NCBI RefSeq assembly: GCF_001949145.1
Contig: NW_019091361.1
Location: 294,255 to 358,254 of the forward strand
Direction of reading: 5' to 3'
Source: Acanthaster planci
Taxonomy: Eukaryota; Echinodermata; Asteroidea; Valvatida; Acanthasteridae
Length of the DNA: 64,000 nucleotides
Shown here: piece by piece, positions 1 to 25,788 of the stretch
Layout: every line of letters starts with the position of its first letter
Numbering within the stretch: the first letter of the stretch is position 1
The notes under the pieces: generated by a model
Databases searched by the model: none
Seen by the model: the letters and a program-made list of their open reading frames with translations, nothing else
What the model was told of the DNA's origin: nothing
Translations under genes and position numbers: made by a program

Positions 1-10710
<10,710 letters not shown>

Positions 10711-13700
10711 TGCTGCTAGTCCTACTCCTACACTGTCTTGAAGGCTATGGAGACATGAGTTTACTTCTTTGGGTCGTCTTCACTATCCTCTACCATCCTT
10801 GAAAAAATAGAAAACAGTCACATGTTAATGGGCAAATATGAGATAAATTGGGGATTTCTGTACACAAGGATACACGTACATGTACATGTACATGACATGA
10901 ATGCACAATGCTGATGATGATCAATTCAAGAGCAACATCGGGAAATTATCCTTTTTTTCTTATTTACATTTACATACAAGAGCAAGAGTTTTTTAGTCGA
11001 TGATCCAACTACTGAAGGAATGTGTGAATTCTGAACAAAAGCCTGCTGTACAGCTAAGCACTAAAGACACCATCATCAAAGGCAGAGGGTTTATCCCATT
11101 AAAATGAATGGGATGACCTACATATACATGCAATACACCAGTCATCCTTCAGCTATAAGATTTTATTCACTGATAAATGTTGGTTTCTGGCCAACAGGGG
11201 TACATGTACGTAATGTAAGATAAACCAAAAAACGAGTAATTGGTAAATTCTTCATTACACATTGTACAACAAATTCTGAAGGCAAAGGGGACAACCAGGA
11301 TAGAAACAGGGGATGGGTTGGGATCAGGCTGGCAGCTTGCAGCTCAGGCATATCAACGACAAAAATACAGATCCTGAGCAGCTAGACCGCCAATAAATGA
11401 AAACAGCTGCTTCATACTCACCCAAAACCGCACTCTGTAAATCAACTGAAGTTTTGGAATTAATAAGACACCAACTTCATTCAGGTCAAATCAACACACA
11501 ACAATGCACAACGTGGACCTTGAATGCCAGAGATATAAATTCCAAGGATGCTTTGAGACAGTCTCATCAACAGCACATCAGTACATCTACCTCTCCTCTA
11601 GACAGTGTTCACCAGAACTGTTTCCAATCTTTCCTCAACAATCCACAAGATATATGCCGTACATTTTCCAATGTGGCTTGCACGTACGCGTATGTACAGT
11701 TCATGGTACGCCAGTATTTCCTTGGTTCTCAGACTGCCTAGAAGTGGATTCCTCAACGAGAGGGAAGATGTGAATTACCCCAAGAATGAAGAATGCGGAC
11801 GCACATGTACATATGTAGCATCACTGTCTGCTAGTCCCAAGACAAATAATGGGGGCCCCCAGCATAAAAATACCTGATCTCTGATGGAATACACATAGCC
11901 TAATGGCCAACAGGCATGACAGGGATATGTGTACCAGTATACATGTACAGCAAATGTACAGCAGGGAACTTCTGGTGATAATTACAGAGTTCAATCCTCA
12001 TGTGCCAAGAGCCGTAATGGGTTGTGAAAGATACCGGTACTAGTGCATGGTACTGTGCACATGTACATGTAGGTTACATTACTTTTGTTTACAGCATTTG
12101 ATGACATCATCAAACATGCATGGTGAATGAGTGATGTACTCTGTACATGTACATGTACCAGCACCTAACATGTTACCCAGAAGTGGTACCACAAACACAC
12201 ATTACTAGCAGAACGGCTCTACTTGGATATATCATCTACATGTACATGTACACGTTTATACACACATGCCACAGCAGAATTCTAAAATCTACAATCTATG
12301 TTTTTCAGTTTTCTTCCCAAACAATGTCAAATGTTATTTTCACAAGACGATCTTAATTACACACGTCTTCCGTCAAGTTTCAACAAAGCCTGTAGAAGGG
12401 GTAAATTCACCAACTCACCAAAATGCATGTACATAATTTTTTTTTTGGTAGTACGGACTAGGTTTTGGGACATGTACCAGAACAAGCGTTGAAATATACA
12501 TGCATGGGGATCAAAACTGATACACGTACAGGTGTATGGAGACAAACTTTTGTCAATGCAACTCAGTCCCAACTTTCCTAAAAAAAAAAGAAAAAAAGAA
12601 TTGTCCCATTTCCAATGACCATACGGGAACATGCATCTTTATCATGTCAATGTGTCATTTATTCTCATACAGAAATTATAATGTACTTGTACAAATACAT
12701 GTACATGTATACTTTAATCACGAGACTCAGTGTTGTATCGGAGACCTTGGTGTCCGAGATCAAGGCCGAGACTAAACATTAAAAATCTACTAGTATGCTA
12801 ATGTTATGCAAAGGTAAACGAGGACAAGCAACATAAGACGATAAAATTGCACTGAACATATCAAATAAAGAAATTAACATATACAACGAACCATTAAACG
12901 TAAAAAGATTAAATATTTCTTCAAGACTTGACACTTTTTATTTTACATGTACCTTTGAGAAATACAATGTACAATGCACATGTAGTTGTGATAAGCTGCA
13001 GATTTTTGATATGTCAATGCCATTAGCAGGTGTACGGTTTAATTATATCAATGAACTCCCAAGCCTATTTTCATTTAATTTCAATGAAGATGTATGGCAT
13101 ATTTACATGTATACATTTCATAAAAACTATTAGGCATGACGTGTAAAATACCAAAAATATGAAGTGATCCTTATGTTAATGCTGAATGTCTGAGTTTGCC
13201 AGTGGTACTACCGGTACTTTAATGATCACTGGACTGGTTAGAAAGGTCAGTTAGCAGAAAAAAGTTATCCACCAATATGGCATTTCCCTATTGAATGTAT
13301 GAAATCGTCATTTCCAACCTGAATGACCACACTGATGTAAACATAAAAACTTATTTTTTCATGAAAAAAAAATTAAGAAAAAATAGATATCCCAATAAGA
13401 TCTTGATTTATTGAGATGACAGGTGAGGGAAAGGCAGAAACACATGCAAAAATGGGCACACGTGTGCCAGTGAAATTAATGGCACACTGAGTGCGAGTTC
13501 CAGTGCTTCCAACCTCATCTCCATCGTGTTGAGCAATACTTCTCACAGCTGTCTCCTGTGCTGGAAATGAAGTAACAACTTGGGACGAGGTTGTAGCATA
13601 CTGTATTGACTATTCTCCATTCAAGCATCGATTTCATTCTTTATCGTGGAAATTTGAACAACACGGTGTCGTACATGTATGTTTGGAAACTAGACTCGTG

Positions 13701-15214
13701 TGGAGGTCAGCTGGCAAGTGCGGTCATGAGTGGTAACTAGGTGCACATTTTGTTGTGGTCTTGAGACCTACATGTACAACATTGCACTGGGTGCTGTAAT
13801 TTGTTGCAGAAAACAATTGTCATTTGCATGAACAATGATCTTTTCACAAATCATACAGTAGACCCCTTCCATCCATTCCTATTAAAAATTTATCCTTTCA
13901 GACAAGTTATTAACTACATGTACATGTACGTACATGTACATATACCATAACTTATATGTAAACTTGTAAAATGGTAGAGCGACCTTAAAAGATGGAGATG
14001 TTTAGAAACAATCGCTCCTTGCCTTGTCTTGGCTTTGAAATTCTCCCATGGACAATCAGATTTTTTGACTGAAGGAAAGTTGTTTTGCCTCTCTTCCCTG
14101 GACAAAGAATACCAGTACCCACACAGCCTGATCACAATCCTCATCTGGATTACCAGGCTTTCCTTTAACCCTTCTCTTAAGTTCAGCCAAGATGGCATCA
14201 GTCCAACATTCTTGAGATGTTAATGAGGAGGCAGAGCCAAGGAGTTTTGCAGAAGACAGATTCCTCTGAAATTGACAGCCTGGCACTTGAGGGCATCGTT
14301 CTCATACTACATGTACATGTACAGGCTCTGGTATCACTAAACAGCCTCAGCAGGCTAGGAGTACTGGATACATTGTACATGTACATGTACCCAGACCCAG
14401 TTTGAGTGAAGTCTCGTGATGCCAGAGAAGAAATTGCAAGTTGCTTTGGATGATAGAGAAAGGGCAATTTACTTTTGAACTAATTAGTTGTGACCACTTC
14501 CAGGTAGTGTTTGACCAAATCCACATATGAACGCCATATGCAGCGCATGTACCGTACAATACTTGCTAACCACAGCAAATGAAAAACAGTGCTATATAAC
14601 AGGTACATATACACATGTAAGCCCTCAAAGGAATTCCAATATCTATTTTCATAACCTTACAAGCTATTTCACCAATTCAATTTCAATAAACCATCTCAAA
14701 AATAGGAATGCACTGTAAATAGAAGTACATGTACATGTAGGCATCACATGTACAGGTACCTAGGTTTTGACTCGGAACTACAAGTCCATATGAACCATAC
14801 TTGTACACAAATACATGTATGAACCTGAACATTCAATCAAGGCTTGGGATGTCATGCTGTTTTCCACCTCAACAAACTGTGATTTACTTGTGATCAAACT
14901 TAATAAAATGTGTCAAAAGAGTCCCTTGTGAGTTTAAAGAATTAAGATTGCATAATGTAAATCAGTGCAAGCTACATGTACGCGGGTCAATATATTTCAC
15001 CCACAATGTCTATTTTCACCAGAATACCAAAATAAGTGACACATCAAAACAAGAGCTCTGTTTACTTTTTCTGAAGTAAATATGTAAAGAAAAAATAAAT
15101 ATTAGCAAAAACTGCCTTCATATGCACTCTTTGAGATCTGGTCACATATTAAACCATGCTTTTTTATTTTGAAATGAAATCCTCAGACGAATTTAAAATC
15201 CATTTCAAAAGGAT

Positions 15215-15483
15215 ATCTTGGCGATCAAGCCCAGGGCAATATTTTTCTTTGTCATCTTGGCGATCAAGCCCAGGACAATATTTTCTTTGTCATCTTGGCG
15301 ATCAAGCCCAGGGCAATATTTTTCTTTGTCATCTTGGCGATCAAGCCAAGGGCAATATTTTCTTTGTCATCTTGGCGATCAAGCCCAGGGCAATATTTTC
15401 TTTGTCATCTTGGCGATCAAGCCCAGGGCAATATTTTTCTTTGTCATCTTGGCGATCAAGCCAAGGGCAATATTTTCTTTGTC
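15215..15483. repeat. 38/39-bp tandem repeat, seven copies
   Basis: Seven head-to-tail copies of a unit beginning ATCTTGGCGATCAAGCCCAG and ending in a T-run plus CTTTGTC. The T-run has 4 or 5 T, giving 38 or 39 bp. CCCAGG alternates with CCAAGG and one copy has GGACAA. Copies are otherwise nearly identical, which suggests recent expansion or homogenisation. There are no spacers and no associated gene. Confidence 0.95.
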
Positions 15484-16339
15484 ACTTTCAAGTCTTGGCT
15501 GTAACTTCTGCCAGGTGTGACATGTTCCGCAAGAACTGTGCCCTGTCCAGGAGAAGCTGCAGATCAGAAGCAATTTCTTGAGTGTCCAAAAATTTCCCCC
15601 AAACAGTGCAAGTCACAAAGCCACTACCATGCTACATGTATAGTATCAAAACACAATGATCAAACATTTTATTTACCACACAAAGAAAAGAAAAAACTGG
15701 ATAGCCCTGCTGAGGAAGTTACATGAAATAAAACAGAGCTCACAGAGCTTACTTCTTCTGGTGAGCACTGTTTTTATTTCCAATGGAGTTCTCCAACTCA
15801 ACATCATTTTCATAAAATTTCTATTTGATCTACAAGTGATTTGCCTTTGGTGTTTTGTTTTAGCAAAGTGATAATAACTGCAACACATGTAGGCTGAAAA
15901 TCTTGGACAGGTCCCTGTACTCTACATCCAAGTATTACATGTACATGATGTACATGTACTGTATGTAGGTAATGACAACATGTGTAGGCCTACTGCAATT
16001 TATGTCCTTGACACTGGTAGAGATGTCATAGACCATGCATAGACACAGTTGTAACACCTCCATGGTTAAACAGACCCCCATTGATCTTATTGCAGGAGTA
16101 CACTGGTCACTGGAGTGACTTACATTGCTGGTATGAACAGTCATGCCAACCTTGTGACACATGGTACTTGTGTACATTGGTAAATGAAGATGCCACAAAA
16201 TGTATACAAGGCTATAAGGGTGCACTGCCCAATTCAAGGGAAATTCTTCAGCAGGCCGAGGCGCTCAAAAGTACAGATTATTTGAAAAAGAGGAGATTGT
16301 GTGGCCCAAGAATTCGTGGGATTGTGAAAGAATGGCCCA

Positions 16340-16700
16340 GAATGAACTCCCTAGATTCAAAGGCTCCCATCCCAGGGCGAAGCATAGAAACATGCCACTG
16401 AAAAGTTGTCCCAAGAGCCTGAAAAGGTGGAGGGATGTCATTTGAAAAATGGCCGCTGACAGACTTGGGAACGTTCACTTTTTGGAAGGTGAATTTGTTT
16501 TGGGTGGATAATTAGAAATTTCATTGGTTAACCTACATGTACTAAAAATTGAAAATCAATTGAAAGATGAATGACCCCAGAACACTTTGTTTTTTGTTTG
16601 AGAGGCCTGAGGGACTTCGGTTGCCCGCACTGGGGGCTGCAAACAGTGGTCAATTTTACATTGACTCAATGGGGCTTCAATTAGTTCAGTGCACCCATAA
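16340..16700 (+). repeat. Interspersed repeat, copy 1 of an unclassified family
   Basis: Shares a collinear series of blocks with 44690-45020: GGATGTCATTTGAAAAATGG against AGATGTCATATGAAAAGTGG, then TTGGTTAACC against TTGGCTAACC, a poly-pyrimidine TTTTGTTTG block, and ATTTTACATTG...GGGGCTTCAA against ATTTTACATTG...GAGGCTTGAA. Ends and coding capacity are not visible. Confidence 0.6.
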
Positions 16701-18526
16701 GGCCTACCAGTGCACTGAATGTACATGTACACTACAGCTAAAGCATGGATTTCAAGGTGGATCACGGTCCCCCACTCACCAGTGGTCACCCAACGTGGTG
16801 TGTACATTTAAATACCAGTAAAGGCAGTACAGGCCTACATGAAAACAACGTAACGATGGGAATCAACAAATTATTGTTCATTGCGATTTGTCAATCACCA
16901 ATCTTGTCACTTTATTTTCACGAGCACACAAATTGTACTGTGCATGGAGAGGCAGTTACATGTATTGTCATCTTTTTTGGTCTTTGCCTATTGACATGCT
17001 CAAGAAAGGGGAAGGAAGTCCAAAAATATAATACACTTTGTTTGCACATAAAAATGAGAAAAATACCAGGAGACAGGAACTCCTGGAACTCAAATTTTTC
17101 TTAAAAATGACTGCCCAATTTTTTTTCATCCAATATTAAAGAATCCTTATTACCCCCTCAAAAAAAGAATGGTGTTGGCATTGTTTCTAAATTTCTGGTG
17201 CTTTCTATTTGTACAAAACGAAAGAAACGACTGCACATCACTGTACACATGTACATGTGTACACTGTACATGCCTCTCCCCCACCACCACTGAATGACAG
17301 TTTCCATCTGAAATCAAACATGAGCTCAGTATTTTATGATTATGAATACTTGAAGCAATGCACACTAAAATTTTGCTGGTAGTTGATCAATCAATATGCA
17401 GGCCACGTATGCAGGCTTGTACTGGTAATGTGCAGAATAATGATTTGGAAAGTGGTACAAAACGATAAATTTACATGTACCCATGAATCTTCAAGCAATC
17501 TGCCCTGAGTTGAAGTGCACCCTCAATGGCGAAAGAAAGACAGGCTGGTGAAAAGTTTTCCAACTAGGTTCTCGAACACGTTTGGCGCACATGCGAAGAC
17601 CAGCATAAATTTGTTGCACAATATACTCAGCGTGCCCCATGCCAAATGCGCATTTAAACTTGCACGCCTACACGGTGAGTTCCTCCCAAAGGACCATAAT
17701 TTTCATCTAAAAACACACCCTCTTCTGTTCCTACTTGGGGCAGATACTGAAAACAAGAGGTTGGTACCAGACTACCAGTACATCAGTTCCCCCAAAAAAT
17801 CTGGTCAAAATCTTGTTTCCAAGATGTACATGTACATACATGTATACATGTACCTGTTTGACGGTTGAATTTTGTTTTCATGTTTGAAGACAAGTTTGTT
17901 ATCCTGCAAATGATAAGGAAGAAAGTACAATGTAGCGCATCACTGACATGTATGGCATGCAGTTGTGCATCAAGACTTCCATATGTGACCCGCTCTGCAA
18001 AAAAGGGTAATGAAGTCACACAATTCCAAAATATGTTATGGCCTGTTCTATATGGAGACGGCAAATTGTCTTCAAATATGTGATTTTGTGTTTTTTCCTC
18101 TATTAGCTTGTATAACATTTATGTTTTCAGCATTTGTGACTACAAACATGGATACTGATGAATAAAGATGAAAAATTGACCATTCAGTAGGAAATCCTAC
18201 ATAGCATTGTGTTTCCAAGTGCTCCACTTTCTGAACTTTCTCTCAAAAAGTGCTTTTATTGAATCCGAAAATGTGGATATACAAATATCTAAATATCTCT
18301 TGAACGCAGTACACCACAGGGGTCATTCATAAATCAAATTGTAGCTTTTGATGTACTCAATTCAGCCATATCAAAAACTGATAACCTGAATCTGGCGACT
18401 TATTACCCATTTTTCTAGAGCATTTTTCCAGAGTGCATAATTATATGTACTGCTTCAAGAGGCAGCCACACACAAAATTTTTTTCCAAGTTCTGATTATG
18501 TTCAAGGGATAACATCCTTCAATGTA

Positions 18527-18728
18527 CAGTCAAACCTCGTTAATAAGAATACTATTAATACAAGACTTTGCTTATAACAAGGACATTTTTAGGTCCTAAT
18601 CATTTGTTTTTTAAAGGTTTCATTCCTGATAATACAAAGTTCCTGTTATAGCAAGGTACATATGTACAAGTACCAGGTAATTTGCCAAGTCTAAACAACC
18701 TCTTACATGTTTTAACGAGGTTTGAATG
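18527..18728. mobile_element. Short MITE with pogo/Tigger-like terminal inverted repeats
   Basis: The left end CAGTCAAACCTCGTTAATAA is preceded by TA. The right end AACGAGGTTTGAATG is its inverse with one mismatch. The 202-bp body has further internal pairing (TTGCTTATAACAAGG, CTGTTATAGCAAGG). CAGTCAAACCTCG ends next to a TA target are typical of Tc1/mariner pogo-Tigger non-autonomous copies. The right-hand TA has decayed. Confidence 0.6.
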
Positions 18729-21700
18729 TGCACATATGTATGTACGGTGTAGTCACATGTACAAGTAGGTGTACATGTAGATAAACTGTACATGTACTTA
18801 TGCTTCATGTCCACAATCACATTTGCATAATGTTTATCCAAAACACCAAACTTCTGTCCCTTAGTACCAAGTACATGTATGTTCTTTGTTGGGATCAAAG
18901 GGAAAATACAAAAAGTAACTTGGATGAGATGGACTACAGACATGCAATGTTTATGTACTACAACCCAAAGCATGTGTCGATCTTGCATGGAAATGGCATA
19001 GTCCAATGCTATGTCTCCCCGCTGTGGTAGGCCTTGCCTTATTTGGCAGGGTCACTGCTGTGCAATCACATCTGATATTCATACACTCATCCAATGGCAG
19101 ATATGCACACAGATGTGAGGGACACAGAATCGATGCATTACGCATGTGCATGTGCGCAACAAGCTGTTAGAAAAATATAATGTGCATTTAATTGGACCTG
19201 TGTAAACCAGAATATGAACATGTATCAACTACACACGTACATGTACGTGTACAACCAAACTGCATCATGTACTGTACATTAGTATATGTCTCTAAACTTG
19301 TACGAATACAAATTATATACATATGAATTTTTTTAATTTAATCTTATCTACTGATGTGTAGGCCTACTAGTACTTAATCTCACTGCCTAACGGCCCAGTG
19401 AAATTTAAAAGTGGATTCATTGTATGTTAAATCTAAATCGAATTACAAGTTTGGAAAGTTTGTCTTTAAGAAAAACATTCACGGCAAGAATGAACAATTT
19501 CACATTTAAGGCAACACTATTTCAAACGTAGATCTGCGACTAAAATAAATGGACTAAAATAAATTTAACATTGGTCAGTTTATAATCTTATTTTTCTTTC
19601 AAACTAACTGTGTCAGAAAAATAATTTTGAAATTTACAGGTCCCGTTTACAGCGTAACCACAGAACATCCTTTTCACTGAAGTTTCTCTGCATCCTGTGG
19701 CAAGTTTCTTTGTTAATTAACCAACCCACTGACACAGAACAATGATTGACCTCTACACAAAAGTGAATTATTTTTTTATTTCATCTTCTATAAAAACACA
19801 TGTAAAGTGTGGCCTAAAAGTAAAATTACTTGTTCACCCTGTTTTTAAGACACATGCAAATATATATGCATGCACATGTGTGTACATGTACATGTACACA
19901 CATGCAATGTACATGTCCAGTTGTGGAGACAAGCAAACAATATTTCACCTACATTTTTGTGGGACCACAACTCAGTCCTATTTTGACTCACAAAAGAAAC
20001 TGTCCATTGACCTAGCGAAGGCCTACCCAGGCACACTGCACATGTACGGTACAGAGTGAATACACATGTAAGTGTTAACTTTTAGTTTAATCTACCTTAA
20101 ATACACAGGAAGACATGTTTAATTTAAAATTCATTTAATTTTTAAGAATGTCAATTACAGGCACATGTATTCTGTTGTGTATACATTAATGTGTCATTCG
20201 TATTACACACTATGTATGTACACGTAAGTTAAAAAATTATTGAATCAAAACCAGGAGGAACACAATGTATACTATACATTGTTCATCACTTGGGTACATG
20301 TACATCATGGAGGAAGTCTCCTCCTTCCTTCATGGGTACATGACCGTACACATGTACGTCTTTGATAACACATGATGGTTAAGTTTATTGTTGACGAATG
20401 TCTCACATCCGTACTTGCATACACATGTGTATAGGCTGTACATGTATATTGGTGAATGCCACCAGGTTTTACACTACAAAACCACAGACTGTCCTTCCTA
20501 CCGGTAGTTACAAATTGTCAAACAGTATACATGTACATGTAAGTAGTTTGTTGTCAACAGTACAACATGCAGCAGCTTGCATTCTTTTTCTGATGTCACC
20601 TTTTCTCATGTGCATGTGATACAGTTACGGTACAGAAAACGTACACTCATCCGCACACGCAATTAAGTTCATTCAATAAGGGGACCCCCAATGTACATGT
20701 ACATGTACGCGCAGTACAAGTACATACATACACGTAGCACTCAAATCTGCAGCATAAGAGATTGCCAACTTCACTGTTTGTAATGTTGATTGTTCCATTT
20801 ATGTACATGCGTGTAGGTCTGTCATTACTATTCAAGACAATGTGCTCGTCACAATGACTGCCTTCTGTCGGTATCACATGACAGCAGATGTTTACAATGA
20901 CATCCACAGTGCCAAACTGGTTGTCATTATTATCACCTCTGCCAAGGTTACTGTTCTCATCATTTTTGTTTTCACAGTGCATTGACAAAGTTTAATCTAT
21001 TGGTGTGTGTCAAGCCAGAGAAAATCAACTTCTGAAACAAGTACGGTACTGTCTGAAGCAAGTACTCACACAAACTTGCTTGCTCTAAGTGCTAAATTCA
21101 CAAGTAACGACAGTACTTACAATTTCAAAGGCACAGATGTGCATAACAGTTTCCATAAGAGGATCAGCAACACTCACAGCAGATGAGCAGCAGATCTACC
21201 AAGTACATGTACGTAGTTCGTGTTTCCGGTCTCCTGAGAAATCAGACGACTTGACAACACAAAGGCCCAACACACCAACTGTCTACTCTCAACATCTTTA
21301 ACTAAGGCTGTGATGACAAGCACACAAACTGAGAACTGTTTGCTTGAGGAAAGGATAAAGTTTGAAGTTCAAGGAGATAACATTTTGCCATCCTCATCTT
21401 TGCTACCAGGAAAAGTGAATGACCTGCTCACATTACACAGCGCAGTACAGGTAAACAGATGACATGTGGAAGTACACTGCTGTGTGTTGTTTCTCATTTC
21501 AATGGCATTCAACATACTCATCATACAATGAATTATGGAACATTTATCTGCTTATGATGAAGCATTGCTTACATTAATGTACATGTATGCATGTGGGTGA
21601 TGAATGCACTACCGTATTCTCCACTTGTCATTAACACTCTTACACATTTACCGAGAACCTCTCCAAAGAACTTTCACATAGGTCATTCACTCTCTTTACC

Positions 21701-24700
21701 ATGTTTCCTGGAAGTCAATCTCCTGTTCAGCTTCTGTTTTCCATTATCGTATGAAAGTGACCCATCAAAAATAAATGTAACCCTCGCATTACCAGTATCT
21801 TGATTTCCATTATTTTTCATGACTTTTTTCCCATCCTAGTACACCCACTTTTTACCCAAATTTTCCATAAATTTTCCATGACATATAATTATAAATGCAT
21901 TTGTTGCTACTTGGAAATTATTAATGTCCCATGTAAGGCAAATCCTGTCAGGAAAAGCCTAAACGAACTGTGGGACTGGTTGATGAATGATACATGCAAG
22001 TGATTACCCATACACTGCAGTGCGGTGGATTGAAACAGGATACACATCATCAGGAATCTTGTGTGTTGAATCACTCATACTGATCACTTAACATGTATTT
22101 CTACTACATGTACATGTATGTGTTCATGTACACATGTACATTGTTCATACATGTACCGGTAGCAGATGGGGGTACCAACAGGTGTATACTTATGTACTAA
22201 GCACATGTACATGTACTGTCAACTGATTGTCTAAAGTAAAAACAGGGACATACCTACATACATGTACCATGGTATGTTCAGTAAATATGATAATGTAAAT
22301 TGGGTATGATTGCTCGATTAAGGCACTGCAAAATGCACACTGAACTTGGACTGGACCTGATATCATTTTTACATGTAATAAGAAATGCCCTCAACAGCAA
22401 AAGCAAAAATTGCCTGTGGAAAAATACATCGAACAGAAGGGCCAAAATGTAGGACAACGTGAATTTTTGATTTCACAAACGGACACACATCTTAAGTTTA
22501 CTGCACTTACGGATTTTGGCTTATCACTCGTATAACCACTGTGTTCATTTAATTACTTGGTTCAGGTAAAAGTTGAACTCTCAAAGAATCATTGGAGGGT
22601 TTTTACTGAATAAACTTGTTCCATATTGGTATGTTGGGCAGTTTTGCAATAGGAGAAATGTCTCTGGTGATTTTCCCTCAACCAGTTTTCTTCAAAATCC
22701 ACGTGTGGCTCTTTGTGAAAACGGTGATGATATGTACATGTACATGTACATGTACAGGTTCATGTATGTGCAACTTGCAAGCCTTCATTTTCCTTAAAAT
22801 AATCCTCCAGAAGGATGAAACCACCAGTACCAAAGATCAATACATGTACATTGTACATGTAAAACGACTTGCACTATTTTCAAGTAAGATTTGATTGGAA
22901 AAAATGGAAAAAAGAATGAAATAAAAAAAGAAATGAATTCCGATGATCAGAGGACTTGATCTCCGGATCCAGTCCACATGGTTATTTACATGATTGAGCA
23001 GCTTGCATATCAACTTGAGCAATGAATGGCCAAGGTGAAAACAAAATTCAGTTTGTTACAAATTACATTACAATGCCACATTTAAAGAATTCGGGAGTCA
23101 TGCCACTGCTACATGTAGCTATGACTACCATAAAGCCACTTTTGGTTTGTCATTGCTGGGAGCTCAGTGGAGGATAGTCCCCAATGCACATACATGTACA
23201 TGTACATAGGGAGTGCATACAATCATGATCATATGTGTACAATGTACAATGTTTGTTGCAATTAAACCACTCTTGTGACATCACCCTATTCAGTAAAGCG
23301 CTGATTATTCTTAAGAATGTACATGTACAGTTTGGACATTCCTCAAGAAATGAGACATCAAACTTGACACAGAAAAAGCACTTGTGACGTTAAATTTCAA
23401 TGTCAAACACGGTAAGAAACGCTCTCAAAAATAAAGTAGATTGTTTTAGACGTTCAATACGGTTAACACTCAAATTTTTAGATACGACACGTTGACATGT
23501 TCTGTTGAGATTAGTGATTTTCAATTAAAGTGAACCCACTCCTTACGTTGCACTACATGAATAGACATGTACATGTACAAGTAAATTTTTCATGTGTCTC
23601 GTTCATTATTACATACGTGCAACCCTTCTATTTCAGTTTCATTTTTTACATATCCCTTCCATTTTAGTTTTATTCCATCTTTTTTCCATATTCAGTTAGA
23701 TTTATATTCTTATGGTAATGTATAATTTTTATTATTTTTATCATACTTCCTTGTTGATTTTAAAATTCACATTTAGTCACTTTACTTTCGGTTAAACCTC
23801 AGTTTTAACTCTTTCTCTGAACATTATATAACAATTTTCAAAAGCAACTTCAACTATCACAATTCATGTACAATTTTGCCAAACAGATTAATCGTTTAGA
23901 AACTTACGTATGATACTTCCCAGATGAATGAGATGATATTCCGAATGCATGTATTTCCAAACGGAAGAATTTACTTTGGTGACTGGGGAATTCAAAGAGT
24001 AGGCATGTACTTCTGATGTTGTAAACGTAATCTTCATTTGAAGAGACAGTAAACTGTAGTTCTCAAATCAGTCACTCAAGAAACATGCTTGATGGTGTAA
24101 AAGGTCCCAAGCTCTGCATCGTCATATCGATAGCCTTTGCTAACTTAAATTTAGCATAGGGCCTATTTCCACAACTAAAATATAGATATAAATCCACTGG
24201 ACTGTAAGGCAGTGCGCGTGCCATGCGATACACTCATGGTGTCGACTGCATGTCTGTGTGTAACTTCATGTAAAGAAAGTGTGCCTGTGAATGAAAAATA
24301 GTTGTGTACCCAGCCGAGGAGTTACTCAACAGCTTGGGACAGGAATGAAGCTTGTATGCAAATGTACATCGCCAGCGAACACTGGACAAAGGATGGAATT
24401 CGTCTCACTGCTCTAAAAGCATCAGTAAAGCATTTTTGTTCTTTTGTACAATATGGACAATAAAAGTGGGGAGGGGCTTCGCGTCCAAGCCTATTCGAAT
24501 CAAAGGATCTCCACTTTTTCGTCGTTTCTCCTTAACAGAAAATAAAATGCTAAGCATAAAGCAATGCCAGAGAAAAAAAGACTGCCGAGGCAGCAGATGA
24601 TACTGTGAGTGAAAGAGAAAAAAATTAACGTGTTTTACAATAAGCATGGCAAAAACATGAAAAGAGTTCATATACTGACAACACTTGATGCCCCCTTGCA

Positions 24701-25788
24701 CAAACCTACCGTACTGTATGTGACTTGTCAGGAAAAACCTACGTGTTTTCTACGTAAACGTTCCCGAATTTTCTCAGCTAAGTTTCACTTTTTAGGACAT
24801 GTTATCACTTTCTGACGGCTGTCGTAATATTTTAAGGGAAAATCAACTTTGTCCATAAATAAAACTCTTTCCCTTTCCATTATACGAGAATCACTTACAA
24901 TTAGTTTCTCTTGCAATGGTTTGTGAGCCACCAGAAAGTGATTTACAACATATCCTCAAAAGTCAAATTTAGCAGTGAAAATATCGAAGCATTTACACTG
25001 TACAGTACTTAGAAAACACTTAAAACTTCTCAGACAAGTCTCATAGAGTTTGTGTACATGGTGTCCAGTGATGTCTATGTATGGAACTCTTTCCGTACAA
25101 GGATTACCCTTACTTGTGAACAATGGTGAAGGAGTCTGTACATCTACAAAGAACAAGCAACACTTGTAGAAGTGTCCACTATTTCTACATGTACATTGGT
25201 ACATGTAAATGTAGGCCCACAGAGATACAATCTGTACAGATAATTTCTTATCCCCCTCCAGTTTCTGGCTCATGAAAACCATGGCCATACACTATGCCAC
25301 GGCATAAGAAATGAGCCAATAACAATACAGACTGTTTGATATACTGCAGGTAATACAAATAGGCCAAGTTCGTGAAAACTGATCCGCACTGATCCAGCAT
25401 AGGCCTACTATTACTAACAGTAACACTACAGAAAACATGCGCGGACGTGCACTTAAAACTACATTGAGAAAGGAAAGCTCAGGACTGTAAAATAGGAGTA
25501 AGTTTACTGAGTACCGTCTTTGACTGGAATGACTGGTATCTGAAAATGTCTCCAGTTCAGACAAAACCATGGACAAACTTAGGCCTATATCATATGTAAC
25601 ACAGTCAGTGTCGTAACTTCGTAGCTAGCTGTCGTCTCTCCTGGTTGCTTGACCATGTTAACTGCATGTGGGCAGTAGGCCTATCAGGTTAATTTTCATT
25701 TTGTGGACCCGTGGTTTGTCTGGTTTGTAGCCGACTTTGGTCACAGAAGCCCACCGTTCGTGACCGTTAAGCAGTAACAGAAACTCAC

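Larger units (their letters stand above)
10790..25788 (-). other. TTBK: TTBK first intron (inferred), TACATG-rich, no other gene seen
   Basis: No coding region is recognised between the acceptor near 10,790-10,797 and the donor at 25,788. The stretch is A+T rich, with dozens of runs of the self-complementary hexamer repeat (TACATG)n, for example 13918-13942, 22731-22756 and 23191-23207. It also holds a 38-39-bp tandem array (15.2 kb), an unclassified interspersed repeat (16.4 kb) and a pogo/Tigger-like MITE (18.5 kb). The many short frames rich in Y, M, H, V and C are translations of TACATG. Confidence 0.5.

Noticed and set aside
15215-15483. CRISPR-like array
   Set aside because: Units are contiguous with no unique spacers, and the genome is eukaryotic.
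16081-16401. 106-codon plus-strand frame with several Cys and Trp
   Set aside because: Overlaps the interspersed repeat copy and has no recognised domain; the matching copy at 44.7 kb does not keep the frame.
25292-25576. Minus-strand frame with a hydrophobic, signal-peptide-like stretch (MFSVVLLLVIVGLC)
   Set aside because: No exon borders, no continuing domain and ordinary local composition; hydrophobic stretches arise easily in A+T-rich frames.
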